Shown: positions 17,270 to 24,568 of the stretch, one piece after another
Layout of the letters: each line of letters opens with the position of its first letter
Numbering within the stretch: the stretch's first letter is position 1
From: Thermoplasmata archaeon
Lineage (GTDB): Archaea > Thermoplasmatota > Thermoplasmata > Lutacidiplasmatales > UBA184
NCBI GenBank assembly: GCA_022750155.1
Contig: JAKIWG010000012.1
Location: forward strand, 1-64,000
Length of the DNA: 64,000 bases
Direction of reading: 5' to 3'
Notes under the pieces: generated by a model
The model's database searches: none
The model's input: the letters and a program-made list of their open reading frames with translations, nothing else
What the model was told of the DNA's origin: nothing
Position numbers and translations under genes: made by a program

Positions 17270-18601
17270 TCGTGGGGCGACCGAGCGCCGCCGAGAGCGC
17301 CGCGGGCTGCTGCGGATGGCCGCCCGCGCCGAGCGGTGGCCGGAGAGGCCCGCTCGGCGCGTCGCGAGCCGTCGGTCCGGGAGGGAACGGGCCAGGTCGT
17401 CGAGCAGCTTGGAGGCGACCTCGGACTTCGGCCCGGCGAGCCAGTGGCGCTCGTTTCTCGAGGAGACGACCAGGGCGTTCGTGGAGGGCTGCCCCAGGGT
17501 CGCTCGGTCGTTCGCCACCACCACGTCCGCCCCCGACTCCTGCATCAACCGGCGGGCCTCGCGCTCGAGTACCTCCGCGGAGACCCCGGCCTCGAGCTTG
17601 AACCCGACGAGAAGCGACGGCGCCGGGGCAGCCTGGCGGAGGCGGGGGAGGATCTTCGGCGCTTTCTCGAGAGTCAGCTCCAGTCGGGCGCGGTCCCGCG
17701 ACGGGATCTTTCCGGGATGCGCCCGCAGCGTGAAATCCGCCAGGGCGGCGGGGACGATCACGGCGTCCGTTTCGCGCAACATCGCCGCGGAGCGTCCGAT
17801 CTCGCGCACGAGGTCGGAGACGCTCGTCCAGTGGCGCGTGCGCAGGAAAGGGGGGATCGGGACCCGAAGGGCTCCGGCCCACAACTCGACGTCAGCACCG
17901 CGGAAATGCGCCTGGGTAGCGAGGGCGACCGCGGTTTCCCCGCTGCTTTCGTTCGTCACGGAGCGCACCTCATCGATCGGCTCGCGGCTCGCCCCGCCGA
18001 TGACCACCACCCGCCGACCGGCCCACGGTCCCCGGGCGAGCCGATGCAGTACGGCTGCCGCGACCTCCTCCGGAGAGGCGATCTTCTCCTCGCCCTCCGC
18101 GGATATCGACGAGATCACCCCGACCCCCCATCGACCGAGGCGTTCCAGGTTCTCGCGGAGCGCGGGATTCTGGCCCATATGCGCGTGCATTGCCGGGGCA
18201 AGGAGGATCGGTACGCCCCCGCCGAGGGCGACCGACGCGCAGGAGGTCACCGGCGTGTCATCGATGCCGTGGGCGATCTTCGAGATCGTATTCGCCGTCG
18301 CCGGGGCGATCAGGAGGAGGTCGGCCTGGTCCTCGCCCGGACCGAGAAGGGTCACGTGCTCGACATCGCCGGTCAGTTGGGTGATGGGGGGATGTCCGGT
18401 GGCGAATGCGACCACTTCCGGGGTCAGGATGCGCGTCGCTTCCTGGCTCATGACCGCCCGCACGTCCGCCCCATGTCGGATCAGCTCCCGGGCGATCCGG
18501 GGAACCTCGATCGCCGCGATCGACCCCGAGATGCCGAGAATGATACGGCGGCCGGCCAGGAGCTGGGAACGTCGCCCTCGGATCGCTCGACTCGGGTGCA
18601 T
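17264..18601 (-). CDS. coaBC: Bifunctional phosphopantothenoylcysteine decarboxylase/phosphopantothenate-cysteine ligase
   Basis: Coenzyme A biosynthesis enzyme that makes 4'-phosphopantothenoylcysteine and decarboxylates it to 4'-phosphopantetheine. The 445-residue protein has the CoaC flavodomain first (ILGISGSIAAIEVPRIA, then APATANTISKIAHGI and the APAM loop, with His in DVEHVTLL). The CoaB Rossmann domain follows (VVVIGGASREPIDEVRSVTN, later VIVPAALADF and VANDRATLG). The last 35 or so residues are a very basic Arg/Ser-rich tail not expected in the family. It may be a genuine extension or read-through of coding-like GC-rich DNA. Transcription is divergent from the HAD gene. Confidence 0.92.
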   Translation of the reverse strand: MHPSRAIRGRRSQLLAGRRIILGISGSIAAIEVPRIARELIRHGADVRAVMSQEATRILTPEVVAFATGHPPITQLTGDVEHVTLLGPGEDQADLLLIAPATANTISKIAHGIDDTPVTSCASVALGGGVPILLAPAMHAHMGQNPALRENLERLGRWGVGVISSISAEGEEKIASPEEVAAAVLHRLARGPWAGRRVVVIGGASREPIDEVRSVTNESSGETAVALATQAHFRGADVELWAGALRVPIPPFLRTRHWTSVSDLVREIGRSAAMLRETDAVIVPAALADFTLRAHPGKIPSRDRARLELTLEKAPKILPRLRQAAPAPSLLVGFKLEAGVSAEVLEREARRLMQESGADVVVANDRATLGQPSTNALVVSSRNERHWLAGPKSEVASKLLDDLARSLPDRRLATRRAGLSGHRSARAAIRSSPRRSRRRSVAPRT

Positions 18602-18652
18602 CCGCGTGTTCCTTTTCCGAGGGTCGGTGGGACCGCTGGACCCCCCGGGGCC

Positions 18653-18692
18653 CTTAAGTCCGTGGGAGGGGGGGGAGGAGAGCGCTTAATCC
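18653..18692. promoter_or_regulatory. Divergent promoter region between coaBC and the HAD gene
   Basis: Two TATA-like boxes face opposite ways. ACTTAAG on the minus strand (18653-18659) is about 50 bp before the coaBC ATG. CTTAATCC on the plus strand (18685-18692) is 22 bp before the GTG of the HAD phosphatase. A purine run GGGAGGGGGGGGAGGAG lies between them. Confidence 0.5.
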
Positions 18693-18713
18693 TGCGGCGT
18701 CGCTCCGCACCTC

Positions 18714-19607
18714 GTGCCTTCCAAACGTCGACCTGCCCCGACGCCCCCCGCTCCACGGACCGAGCCCTCCACAGAGGAGCTCCCTCCCGACGAGGTCCCG
18801 CTTCCGATGATCGGCGGCGCGACCTCCCAATTTGCCGAGGTGGCCCACCTGGTCACCGCCGAGCCCGTCGTGAGCCCGCAGCAGGTGGCTCGCGGGGTCG
18901 TGGTGTTCGACCTCGACGGGACGATCATCGACGACATCGGCCTCATCAGCCACGTGGCGGCCGACGTGATATCGACTGCATTCGGCACTCCCGCCGCGGA
19001 GGCGCGGATCCATTATCTGGCCACGACCGGCATGCCGTTCGAGGCTCAGCTCGCCCAGCTGTTTCCCGCCGCCCCCGCGGTGCTTCGGGCACAGACCGCG
19101 AGGACCTTTCACCAGCGCAAGATCCAGGAGGCGTACAAGCACGCCAAGCCATTCCCTGAGATCCCCCGCGTACTCCGGACGCTCTCCCAACAGCAGTGGA
19201 CCCTGGTCGTTTCCACCGGCGCGGAGCGGGAGATGGCCGACCTCGTGCTCGAGCGGGAGGGGCTGCGATATTGGTTCGAGTCCGTGCTCGGCTCGGGCCA
19301 GGGCACCAAGCGCGAGCACCTGATCGAGTACCGCAGGCGCTATCCGGAAGCCCCCATGGTCCTGGTCGGGGATTCGCGATTCGACATGGAGGCCGCGGCT
19401 TCGGCCCCCGATGTTCTCCCTGTGGGACGGGCCTCGTCGCTCCAGGATTGGACGCTAACCCCGGCGGATCTCAAGAGCTGGGGAGCGGTGTGGGCGGACT
19501 ACTCGCTGGGAGCCCTCCCCGAGGCGATCGAAACCTTGCTTCGCCTCAGGCCGGAGGGCAAACGACCCGCGGCCCCCCGGAAGTCTGCGCGACCGGGGAA
19601 GAAGTAG
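18714..19607 (+). CDS. HAD-superfamily phosphatase
   Basis: Predicted haloacid-dehalogenase-type hydrolase, 297 residues from a GTG start. All four HAD motifs are present: motif I VVFDLDGT with nucleophile D66 and D68, motif II LVVSTGA, the motif III lysine in GQGTKREH, and motif IV VLVGDSRFDMEAA. A helical cap lies between motifs I and II, as in phosphoglycolate-phosphatase-like members. The first 60 residues form a Pro-rich, probably disordered extension, and the C-terminus is a basic Lys/Arg tail. The substrate is unknown. The TATA-like box lies 22 bp before the start, arguing for a leaderless transcript and for this start. Confidence 0.82.
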   Translation: MPSKRRPAPTPPAPRTEPSTEELPPDEVPLPMIGGATSQFAEVAHLVTAEPVVSPQQVARGVVVFDLDGTIIDDIGLISHVAADVISTAFGTPAAEARIHYLATTGMPFEAQLAQLFPAAPAVLRAQTARTFHQRKIQEAYKHAKPFPEIPRVLRTLSQQQWTLVVSTGAEREMADLVLEREGLRYWFESVLGSGQGTKREHLIEYRRRYPEAPMVLVGDSRFDMEAAASAPDVLPVGRASSLQDWTLTPADLKSWGAVWADYSLGALPEAIETLLRLRPEGKRPAAPRKSARPGKK

Positions 19608-19846
19608 GGCCGGGACCGAGACTCTCCGGGACGGGGGTTGGCCCCGTTCCCTTTTGAACCCGGGTCGAGGGATCCACAGTCCCCCAGGATAGGCCAAGCT
19701 ACCCCATCCCGGCCGCATCGCATCGAGGCAGGGCCGAGGAGAAAAGCGTTTCGTTCCGACGCCGAGACATTCTGCGTTCGGGGGAACTCAGGGGAGCGGG
19801 CGGGCGGGTCGCCCCCTCCGGGCGGCAGAATCCCCCCACGCGAGAG

Positions 19847-19854
19847 CCTAAATG
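19847..19854 (+). promoter_or_regulatory. TATA-like box of the S9 peptidase gene
   Basis: CCTAAATG, 28 bp before the ATG at 19883. The 239 bp before it (19608-19846) hold no convincing gene, only GC-rich spacer. Confidence 0.45.
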
Positions 19855-19882
19855 CCGCCCTCCGACTCCGCCGCGCTCCTTC

Positions 19883-21682
19883 ATGGCTACTTCGCCCGAA
19901 CCTGCATCGGCCCCGCGCCTGCATGCCTGGCTCTCCGTAGCCACCTGCCATACGCCGAACCCGACCGCGGACGGAGAGCAGGTCCTCTTCCTGAGCGATG
20001 AGACCGGACTCCCCCAGGTCTGGGCGGTCGGTACCAACGGCGGGACCCCCCTGCGACTTCTCCCGAACGACGAGCGCGTCGGTGCCCTCCATGCGGCCCC
20101 TTCAGGGACGGCCGCGATTCTCGCCGTGGACCGGCGGGGCGATGAGCATTGGCAGCTTCAGTACCTCCCCGACGTCCGGCAACCGACCAAGGGGGGGAGG
20201 ATGCTCACCGACCGCCCCGCGGCGATCCATCTCCCGGGGGGGTGGAGGGACGACGGGCGGAGGTTCGTCTTCTCCTCGAACGCCCGCGACGGGCGATTCT
20301 TCGACATCCACCAGCTGAACGTGGACCGGCCCGGGGAGCTCGAGACGCTCTGGGAGCACGACGGCTGGACCGACCTCGTCGCGGTCCGGGAGGAAGACCT
20401 GCTCATCGCCGAGCGAAAGACCAACCTCGATGCCGACCTGTACCTGGTCCGAAGCGGGGCTCGTCATCACCTGAACCCGCACTCCGGGGAACAGACCGTC
20501 ACCTCCGGGACCCTCGCGGGGGGGATCGTGTATGTCGGGAGCAATCCGGGACGGGAGTTCTGTGCCCTCGTCCGATACCGCGTGGGGGCCTCGAACCACG
20601 AATTCCTGCGCGAGTACGACGGCGACGTGGAGCTGGTGCGTGCGTCCCCCGACGGTCAGTTTCTCGCGGTAGTGCTCAACCGACAGGGGTGGAGCGACAC
20701 CCGGGTGTATGCGATCGCGACCGGAGAAGAACGCGCACTCAACTCGGGGCAGCGCGGCGTCGTCGGATCGCTCCGATGGCTGCCCGATAGCTCCGGATAT
20801 GTCTTCGACCTGAGCTCTACCGAAGGGGTCGACGTCTACCGTCGCCTTCTTGCGACGGGCAAGGAGAAGCGTCTCGCCACCTCCCCGCGCCTCGTCCCGG
20901 TCCATCTCGCCCCGCCGCGGCTCGGCGAATTCCGGGCCTCCGACGGCGTGAGCGTGCCCTACTGGGAGTACGCGCCGACTCCGCCGAGCGTCCGCGGGAC
21001 GATCCTGTGGGTCCACGGCGGTCCGGAGGCGCAGGCCCGCCCGTCCTTCTCGCCGGTCGTCGAATTCCTGGTGGCCGAAGGATGGCGCGTGATCGCCCCG
21101 AACGTTCGCGGCAGCACCGGATACGGTCGCACCTTCGTCCACCTCGACGACGTCGGGCTGCGCCTGAACTCCGTTCGAGACCTGTCGGAGCTGGTCGGGC
21201 GCCTCGTGCGCGACGGCAAGGCCACCCCGGGGCGACTGGGAATCGTGGGAGCGAGCTACGGAGGGTTCATGGTCCTCTCCGCCGCCACTCGGTATCCGGA
21301 GCTCTGGGGGGCGGCCGTGGACGTCGTCGGGATCGCGAATCTGGTCACGTTCCTCGAGGAGACCGGGCCCTGGAGACGGGCGCTCAGGGAAGCAGAGTAC
21401 GGGAGTCTGACGACAGATCGCCGTATCCTCGAGGACTTCTCCCCGATCCACCGGGCGGCGGAAATCCGTGCCCCGCTGTTCGTGATCCACGGCCGCAACG
21501 ACCCGCGAGTGCCGGTCCACGAGGCCGAGCAGATCGTGGGGACCCTTCGCACGCTCGGCCGTGAAGTGGAGCTCCTGATCTTCGAGGACGAGGGGCACGT
21601 GATCTCCCGCCTACCGAACCGTATCCTCGCCTGGAGCCGGGCGGTCGAGTTCCTCGACCGTCACCTGACTCCTCGCGCGTGA
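19883..21682 (+). CDS. S9-family prolyl oligopeptidase/acylaminoacyl peptidase
   Basis: Serine peptidase of family S9 that cleaves short peptides, 599 residues. The N-terminal 340 residues resemble a TolB/PD40-type beta-propeller (repeated PNPTADGEQVLFLSDETG-like strands) that gates the active site. The C-terminal alpha/beta-hydrolase domain holds the triad: S458 in GASYGGF, D540 in HGRNDPRVPV and H572 in DEGHVI. HGGPEAQARPSF is the oxyanion-region HGGP motif. No signal peptide is visible, so it should be cytosolic, consistent with peptide turnover. It is monocistronic and convergent with the DUF429 gene. Confidence 0.92.
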   Translation: MATSPEPASAPRLHAWLSVATCHTPNPTADGEQVLFLSDETGLPQVWAVGTNGGTPLRLLPNDERVGALHAAPSGTAAILAVDRRGDEHWQLQYLPDVRQPTKGGRMLTDRPAAIHLPGGWRDDGRRFVFSSNARDGRFFDIHQLNVDRPGELETLWEHDGWTDLVAVREEDLLIAERKTNLDADLYLVRSGARHHLNPHSGEQTVTSGTLAGGIVYVGSNPGREFCALVRYRVGASNHEFLREYDGDVELVRASPDGQFLAVVLNRQGWSDTRVYAIATGEERALNSGQRGVVGSLRWLPDSSGYVFDLSSTEGVDVYRRLLATGKEKRLATSPRLVPVHLAPPRLGEFRASDGVSVPYWEYAPTPPSVRGTILWVHGGPEAQARPSFSPVVEFLVAEGWRVIAPNVRGSTGYGRTFVHLDDVGLRLNSVRDLSELVGRLVRDGKATPGRLGIVGASYGGFMVLSAATRYPELWGAAVDVVGIANLVTFLEETGPWRRALREAEYGSLTTDRRILEDFSPIHRAAEIRAPLFVIHGRNDPRVPVHEAEQIVGTLRTLGREVELLIFEDEGHVISRLPNRILAWSRAVEFLDRHLTPRA

Positions 21683-21740
21683 ATGTGCGAGCCGCCGGGA
21701 AACGACGACGCTTCGGGGTTCGGGAGTCGGGAAGGCCCGC

Positions 21741-22415
21741 CTAGGTGGGACGACGTGGCCGAGGCAACCCGGGGGCGGACGGCATCGCCCTTCGCCCTCT
21801 GGATCGCACCCGGCGCTGAATTTCGGCGCTTGGGCCGACGAGCGCGATCTGGCCCTCGTCGGGGTCTCCGAGGACGATCGCGCGACCCTCGGCCCATCGC
21901 AACGCCGCGAGGGCGCACGCCACCGAGTCCAACTCATCGTGCGTAATCGACACGGCGACCACGCTACCGGAGAATCCATCCCGCCGCATGGCCCGACGCA
22001 GCCGTTCGATGCCTCGCCCCTTGCGGGGCCAACCCAGGAGGTCTTGCACGCCGCCGGGGTAGCTCTCGATCACCGGATGGGCCTCCCGTTCCAACGACTT
22101 CCGTAGGGCAATCCCCCGTGCGGTCAGCATCCTCATCGGTCCGAGGGTCAACGGAAAGAACGGTATCCCCCGCGCCCTGAGCTCGAGGTCGCACGCGCGG
22201 AAGTGCGGGGGTCCGCGGACCTCCAGGCTCGCCCGTCCTCGAGGTAGGGAGAGCGGAGCATCGATCGCGACGGGGGCTCCCGGCGCCGACTCCGCCCACT
22301 CGAGGATCTCGCCGTCCGAACGGAGTACCTGGGTGGCCGCGACCAGGTCCTCGCCCATCCGACACACGCCGGTCGACCTATTCGGGGACCCGGCGAGGTC
22401 GATGCCGAGTGCCAC
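21741..22415 (-). CDS. DUF429 family protein (predicted RNase H-fold nuclease)
   Basis: A 224-residue protein with the DUF429 pattern. The N-terminal GIDLAGSPNRSTGVC supplies the first acidic residue of an RNase H-like fold. AIDAPLSLPRG is the second conserved block, then ACDLELRARGIPFFPL, HPVIESYPGG and HDELDSVACALAAL with further acidic residues. The family is predicted to include nucleases, but biochemical function is not established. GTG at 22415 is chosen because the conserved core begins three codons later; in-frame TTG codons upstream are alternatives. It lies downstream of tbp on the same strand after a 104-bp gap. The last 25 residues are Arg/Pro-rich and unlike the family. Confidence 0.8.
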   Translation of the reverse strand: MALGIDLAGSPNRSTGVCRMGEDLVAATQVLRSDGEILEWAESAPGAPVAIDAPLSLPRGRASLEVRGPPHFRACDLELRARGIPFFPLTLGPMRMLTARGIALRKSLEREAHPVIESYPGGVQDLLGWPRKGRGIERLRRAMRRDGFSGSVVAVSITHDELDSVACALAALRWAEGRAIVLGDPDEGQIALVGPSAEIQRRVRSRGRRAMPSAPGLPRPRRPT

Positions 22416-22519
22416 CGCCCCGGGGCGAGAGCTCCGACTCGGCGACCGCGCCAACGCCAAAGGGACCCCGCCTAACGTCTGGGCGGTCCGAGCCGGGAAG
22501 CTCCTGGTGGATCGAGGAC

Positions 22520-23068
22520 CTATCGAAGGAGCCCGGCGTTCTGCAATTCTTTCGTGATCTTCTTGACCGCCACGTCGATGTCCGAAGGCTTCCGGGCCCC
22601 GGTGCAGACGAGCTTGCCCGACCCGAATAGCAGGATGACCACCCGCGGTTCCTCCATCCGGCAGACGAGACCGGGGAACTGCTCCGGTTCGTATTCGACG
22701 CGGTCGAGCCCAAGGGTGACCGCGATCGCATTGAGGTTGATCTCGGACTCCAGGTCCGAACTCGCGACGATGTTCTGCACCTGGATCGCCGGGTGCATCT
22801 TGATCTTCTGACCGCCCTTGCGCACCTGCTGCGCGACGATCCGGATCGAGTCCTCGACCTCCTTCATGCTCTTGCCCCCCGTGCAAACGACCTTGCCGGA
22901 CCCGAAGAGCAAGATCGCGGTCTTGGGCTGCTTCAGACGGTAGATGACCCCGGGGAACTGGTCGGGTTCGTACTCGGCGCCCTCGAGTTCCAGCGCGATT
23001 GCCGGAAGGTCGAGCTTGTCGGCGAGGGAAAGAGAGGCCACAACGTTCTCGATTCGAATTTTGGCCAC
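22520..23068 (-). CDS. tbp: TATA-box-binding protein
   Basis: General transcription factor that recognises the archaeal TATA box and recruits TFB. The 182 residues consist of two direct repeats of about 90 residues, the saddle fold. In repeat one, PDQFPGVIYRL is followed by AILLFGSGKVVCTGGKS; in repeat two, PEQFPGLVCRM is followed by VVILLFGSGKLVCTGARK. The start codon is GTG (GTGGCCAAAATT), directly preceding the conserved IRIENVVAS. It is preceded by a strong TATA box, which suggests autoregulation could occur. It is divergent from the GST-like gene. Confidence 0.97.
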   Translation of the reverse strand: MAKIRIENVVASLSLADKLDLPAIALELEGAEYEPDQFPGVIYRLKQPKTAILLFGSGKVVCTGGKSMKEVEDSIRIVAQQVRKGGQKIKMHPAIQVQNIVASSDLESEINLNAIAVTLGLDRVEYEPEQFPGLVCRMEEPRVVILLFGSGKLVCTGARKPSDIDVAVKKITKELQNAGLLR

Positions 23069-23088
23069 GGGCGATTCAGGGATTTTGG

Positions 23089-23097
23089 CTTATAAAA
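23089..23097 (-). promoter_or_regulatory. TATA box of the tbp gene
   Basis: TTTTATAAG on the minus strand, the clearest TATA box in the window, 21 bp before the GTG start. The spacing implies a leaderless tbp transcript. Confidence 0.7.
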
Positions 23098-23210
23098 CCT
23101 TCCAGTCGATCTTTCCGACGTTTCCGGGCCGGTCCCGGGCCCGTTTCGCGCGTCCTTTCGAGGCGCCTTGGCCATCGACTCGCCCGTCGGCGCGCCGCAC
23201 TTCCCGGTTC

Positions 23211-23217
23211 CTTATCT
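23211..23217 (+). promoter_or_regulatory. TATA-like box of the GST-like gene
   Basis: CTTATCT, 23 bp before the ATG at 23240. It supports that start over an in-frame ATG at 23168, which would place the promoter inside the coding region. Confidence 0.45.
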
Positions 23218-23239
23218 CGGCGGGGCGTTTGCTGAGACC

Positions 23240-23872
23240 ATGTCCCGCCCTCGTTTGTTCACCTACCCCATCAGTCATTACTGCGTCTCGGCGGAGCGGA
23301 TGCTCGCGTTCAAAGGGATCGCCTTTGATCGGGTGCGAGTCCCGTACGACAACCGGCAGGAACTCATCGGTTCGACGGGTCAGGATTACGTCCCGGCCCT
23401 CGTGTGGGAGGACCAGGTGATCCCTTGGGACGGGATCGCGGACTTTGTCGAGGAGAAGGTTCCCACCCCTACCCTGTACCCCGACGGACAGCGGGCGCTC
23501 GCCAGAGCGCTCGAGCATTGGGGGCACCAGGTGGTCGAGGAAAGGGTCTGGCAAGCGGTGGTGACGAAGGTACCCCCCGTCCTCGCCGACGCGAACGAGC
23601 GCTGGGTGTTCGAGGAGATGCAGACCCGCGCGAGGGGACCCTGGAAAGTCCTCGAGGCGAGGCGACCCGAATTCGAGAAAGAGATGGTTCGAACCTTGCG
23701 AATGGTGGAGGAGATGCTCGCCCAGCGGGCGTGGATCCTCGGGGAACCGAGCCTAGCGGACTTCGGGATCTATGGATCGATATCCCCCCTCATCACGGTC
23801 GGCGACCCGATCCCGCCCGACCTACCCCGGCTGGCCTCTTGGGCGGAGGCGATCGCCCGGATTCCCGGGTAG
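23240..23872 (+). CDS. Glutathione S-transferase-like protein
   Basis: A 210-residue protein with a thioredoxin-like N-terminal domain and a helical C-terminal domain, the two-domain layout of the GST superfamily. The N-terminus LFTYPISHYCVSAERMLAFKGI carries a YCVS site at the place of the catalytic Cys/Ser of GST/GrxB-like proteins. YVPALVWEDQVIPWDGIADFVEEK matches the cis-Pro and substrate-binding strand region. The C-terminal LGEPSLADFGIYG corresponds to the conserved N-capping box (S/TxxD). Archaea mostly lack glutathione, so the thiol partner and reaction are unknown. No close operon partner. Confidence 0.75.
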   Translation: MSRPRLFTYPISHYCVSAERMLAFKGIAFDRVRVPYDNRQELIGSTGQDYVPALVWEDQVIPWDGIADFVEEKVPTPTLYPDGQRALARALEHWGHQVVEERVWQAVVTKVPPVLADANERWVFEEMQTRARGPWKVLEARRPEFEKEMVRTLRMVEEMLAQRAWILGEPSLADFGIYGSISPLITVGDPIPPDLPRLASWAEAIARIPG

Positions 23873-23910
23873 ATGGCCGACCGACGACGCGTCCGCGATG
23901 AGAGCGGGCG

Positions 23911-24486
23911 ATGAAACCGGGGGCGAACCCGCCCAAGCGCGCCTCCGCCCGGCGTTCCCTGCCGCGCGCCCGATCGCTTCGGCTCCGGATCGCCACCCCC
24001 CGGGATATTCCACTCCTCGTCGCGCATCGTCTCAGCATGTGGACCGACATCGGCGGGCGGACTCCCCGCGCGATCCATCGGCATGGCGCGGTCTATCGAC
24101 GGTGGCTCGCCAAGCGCATCCGATCCGGCGAACTGGTCACATTCATCGCCGAGTGCGACGGGGTGATCGCGGGAAGCGGAGGTGTGTGGTTCCACTCAGC
24201 GCAGCCGAGGCCAGGGGAGGAGCGAGAGGTCTGCCCGTACATCCTCTCAATGTACACGGTCCCCCAGTTCCGGGGATTCGGAGTCGCGTCGTCGATCGTT
24301 CGACGTCTCGTCGACCTGTGCAGGAAGCGGGGGTTCGCTCGCGTGGAGCTCCACGCGTCCGTGCAGGGGCAGCCGGTCTATCGGCGACTCGGGTTCGAAC
24401 GAACCCGTGAAATGCGACTTTGGCTCCGACGACCCCGCAGCCCAAACCCCCGACCCCGCCGGGGAGCCGCACGCTCGGCACGGTAG
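23911..24486 (+). CDS. GNAT-family N-acetyltransferase
   Basis: A 191-residue acetyl-CoA-dependent acyltransferase. The acetyl-CoA-binding motif A is visible as ILSMYTVPQFRGFGVASSIV (the Q/RxxGxG/A loop), followed by the beta5-alpha4 region VELHASVQGQPVYRRLGFE. The first 25 residues are basic and probably disordered, and the C-terminus is again Arg/Pro-rich. The acceptor (protein N-terminus, lysine or small molecule) is not indicated. It lies 38 bp after the GST-like gene on the same strand, so shared transcription is possible. Confidence 0.85.
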   Translation: MKPGANPPKRASARRSLPRARSLRLRIATPRDIPLLVAHRLSMWTDIGGRTPRAIHRHGAVYRRWLAKRIRSGELVTFIAECDGVIAGSGGVWFHSAQPRPGEEREVCPYILSMYTVPQFRGFGVASSIVRRLVDLCRKRGFARVELHASVQGQPVYRRLGFERTREMRLWLRRPRSPNPRPRRGAARSAR

Positions 24487-24535
24487 GCGGCGTCCGACTC
24501 GCACCGCCCGCCCTCCCGCGAATCGAGCCGCACAC

Positions 24536-24540
24536 TTTTT
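24536..24540 (+). terminator. Possible T-run terminator after the GNAT gene
   Basis: A TTTTT run in otherwise GC-rich spacer, 50 bp after the GNAT stop. Archaeal terminators are often short T-runs without a hairpin. It could equally be part of the promoter of the following thermopsin gene. Confidence 0.25.
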
Positions 24541-24568
24541 CCCATGAGCGTACGGTGTTACACCGAGG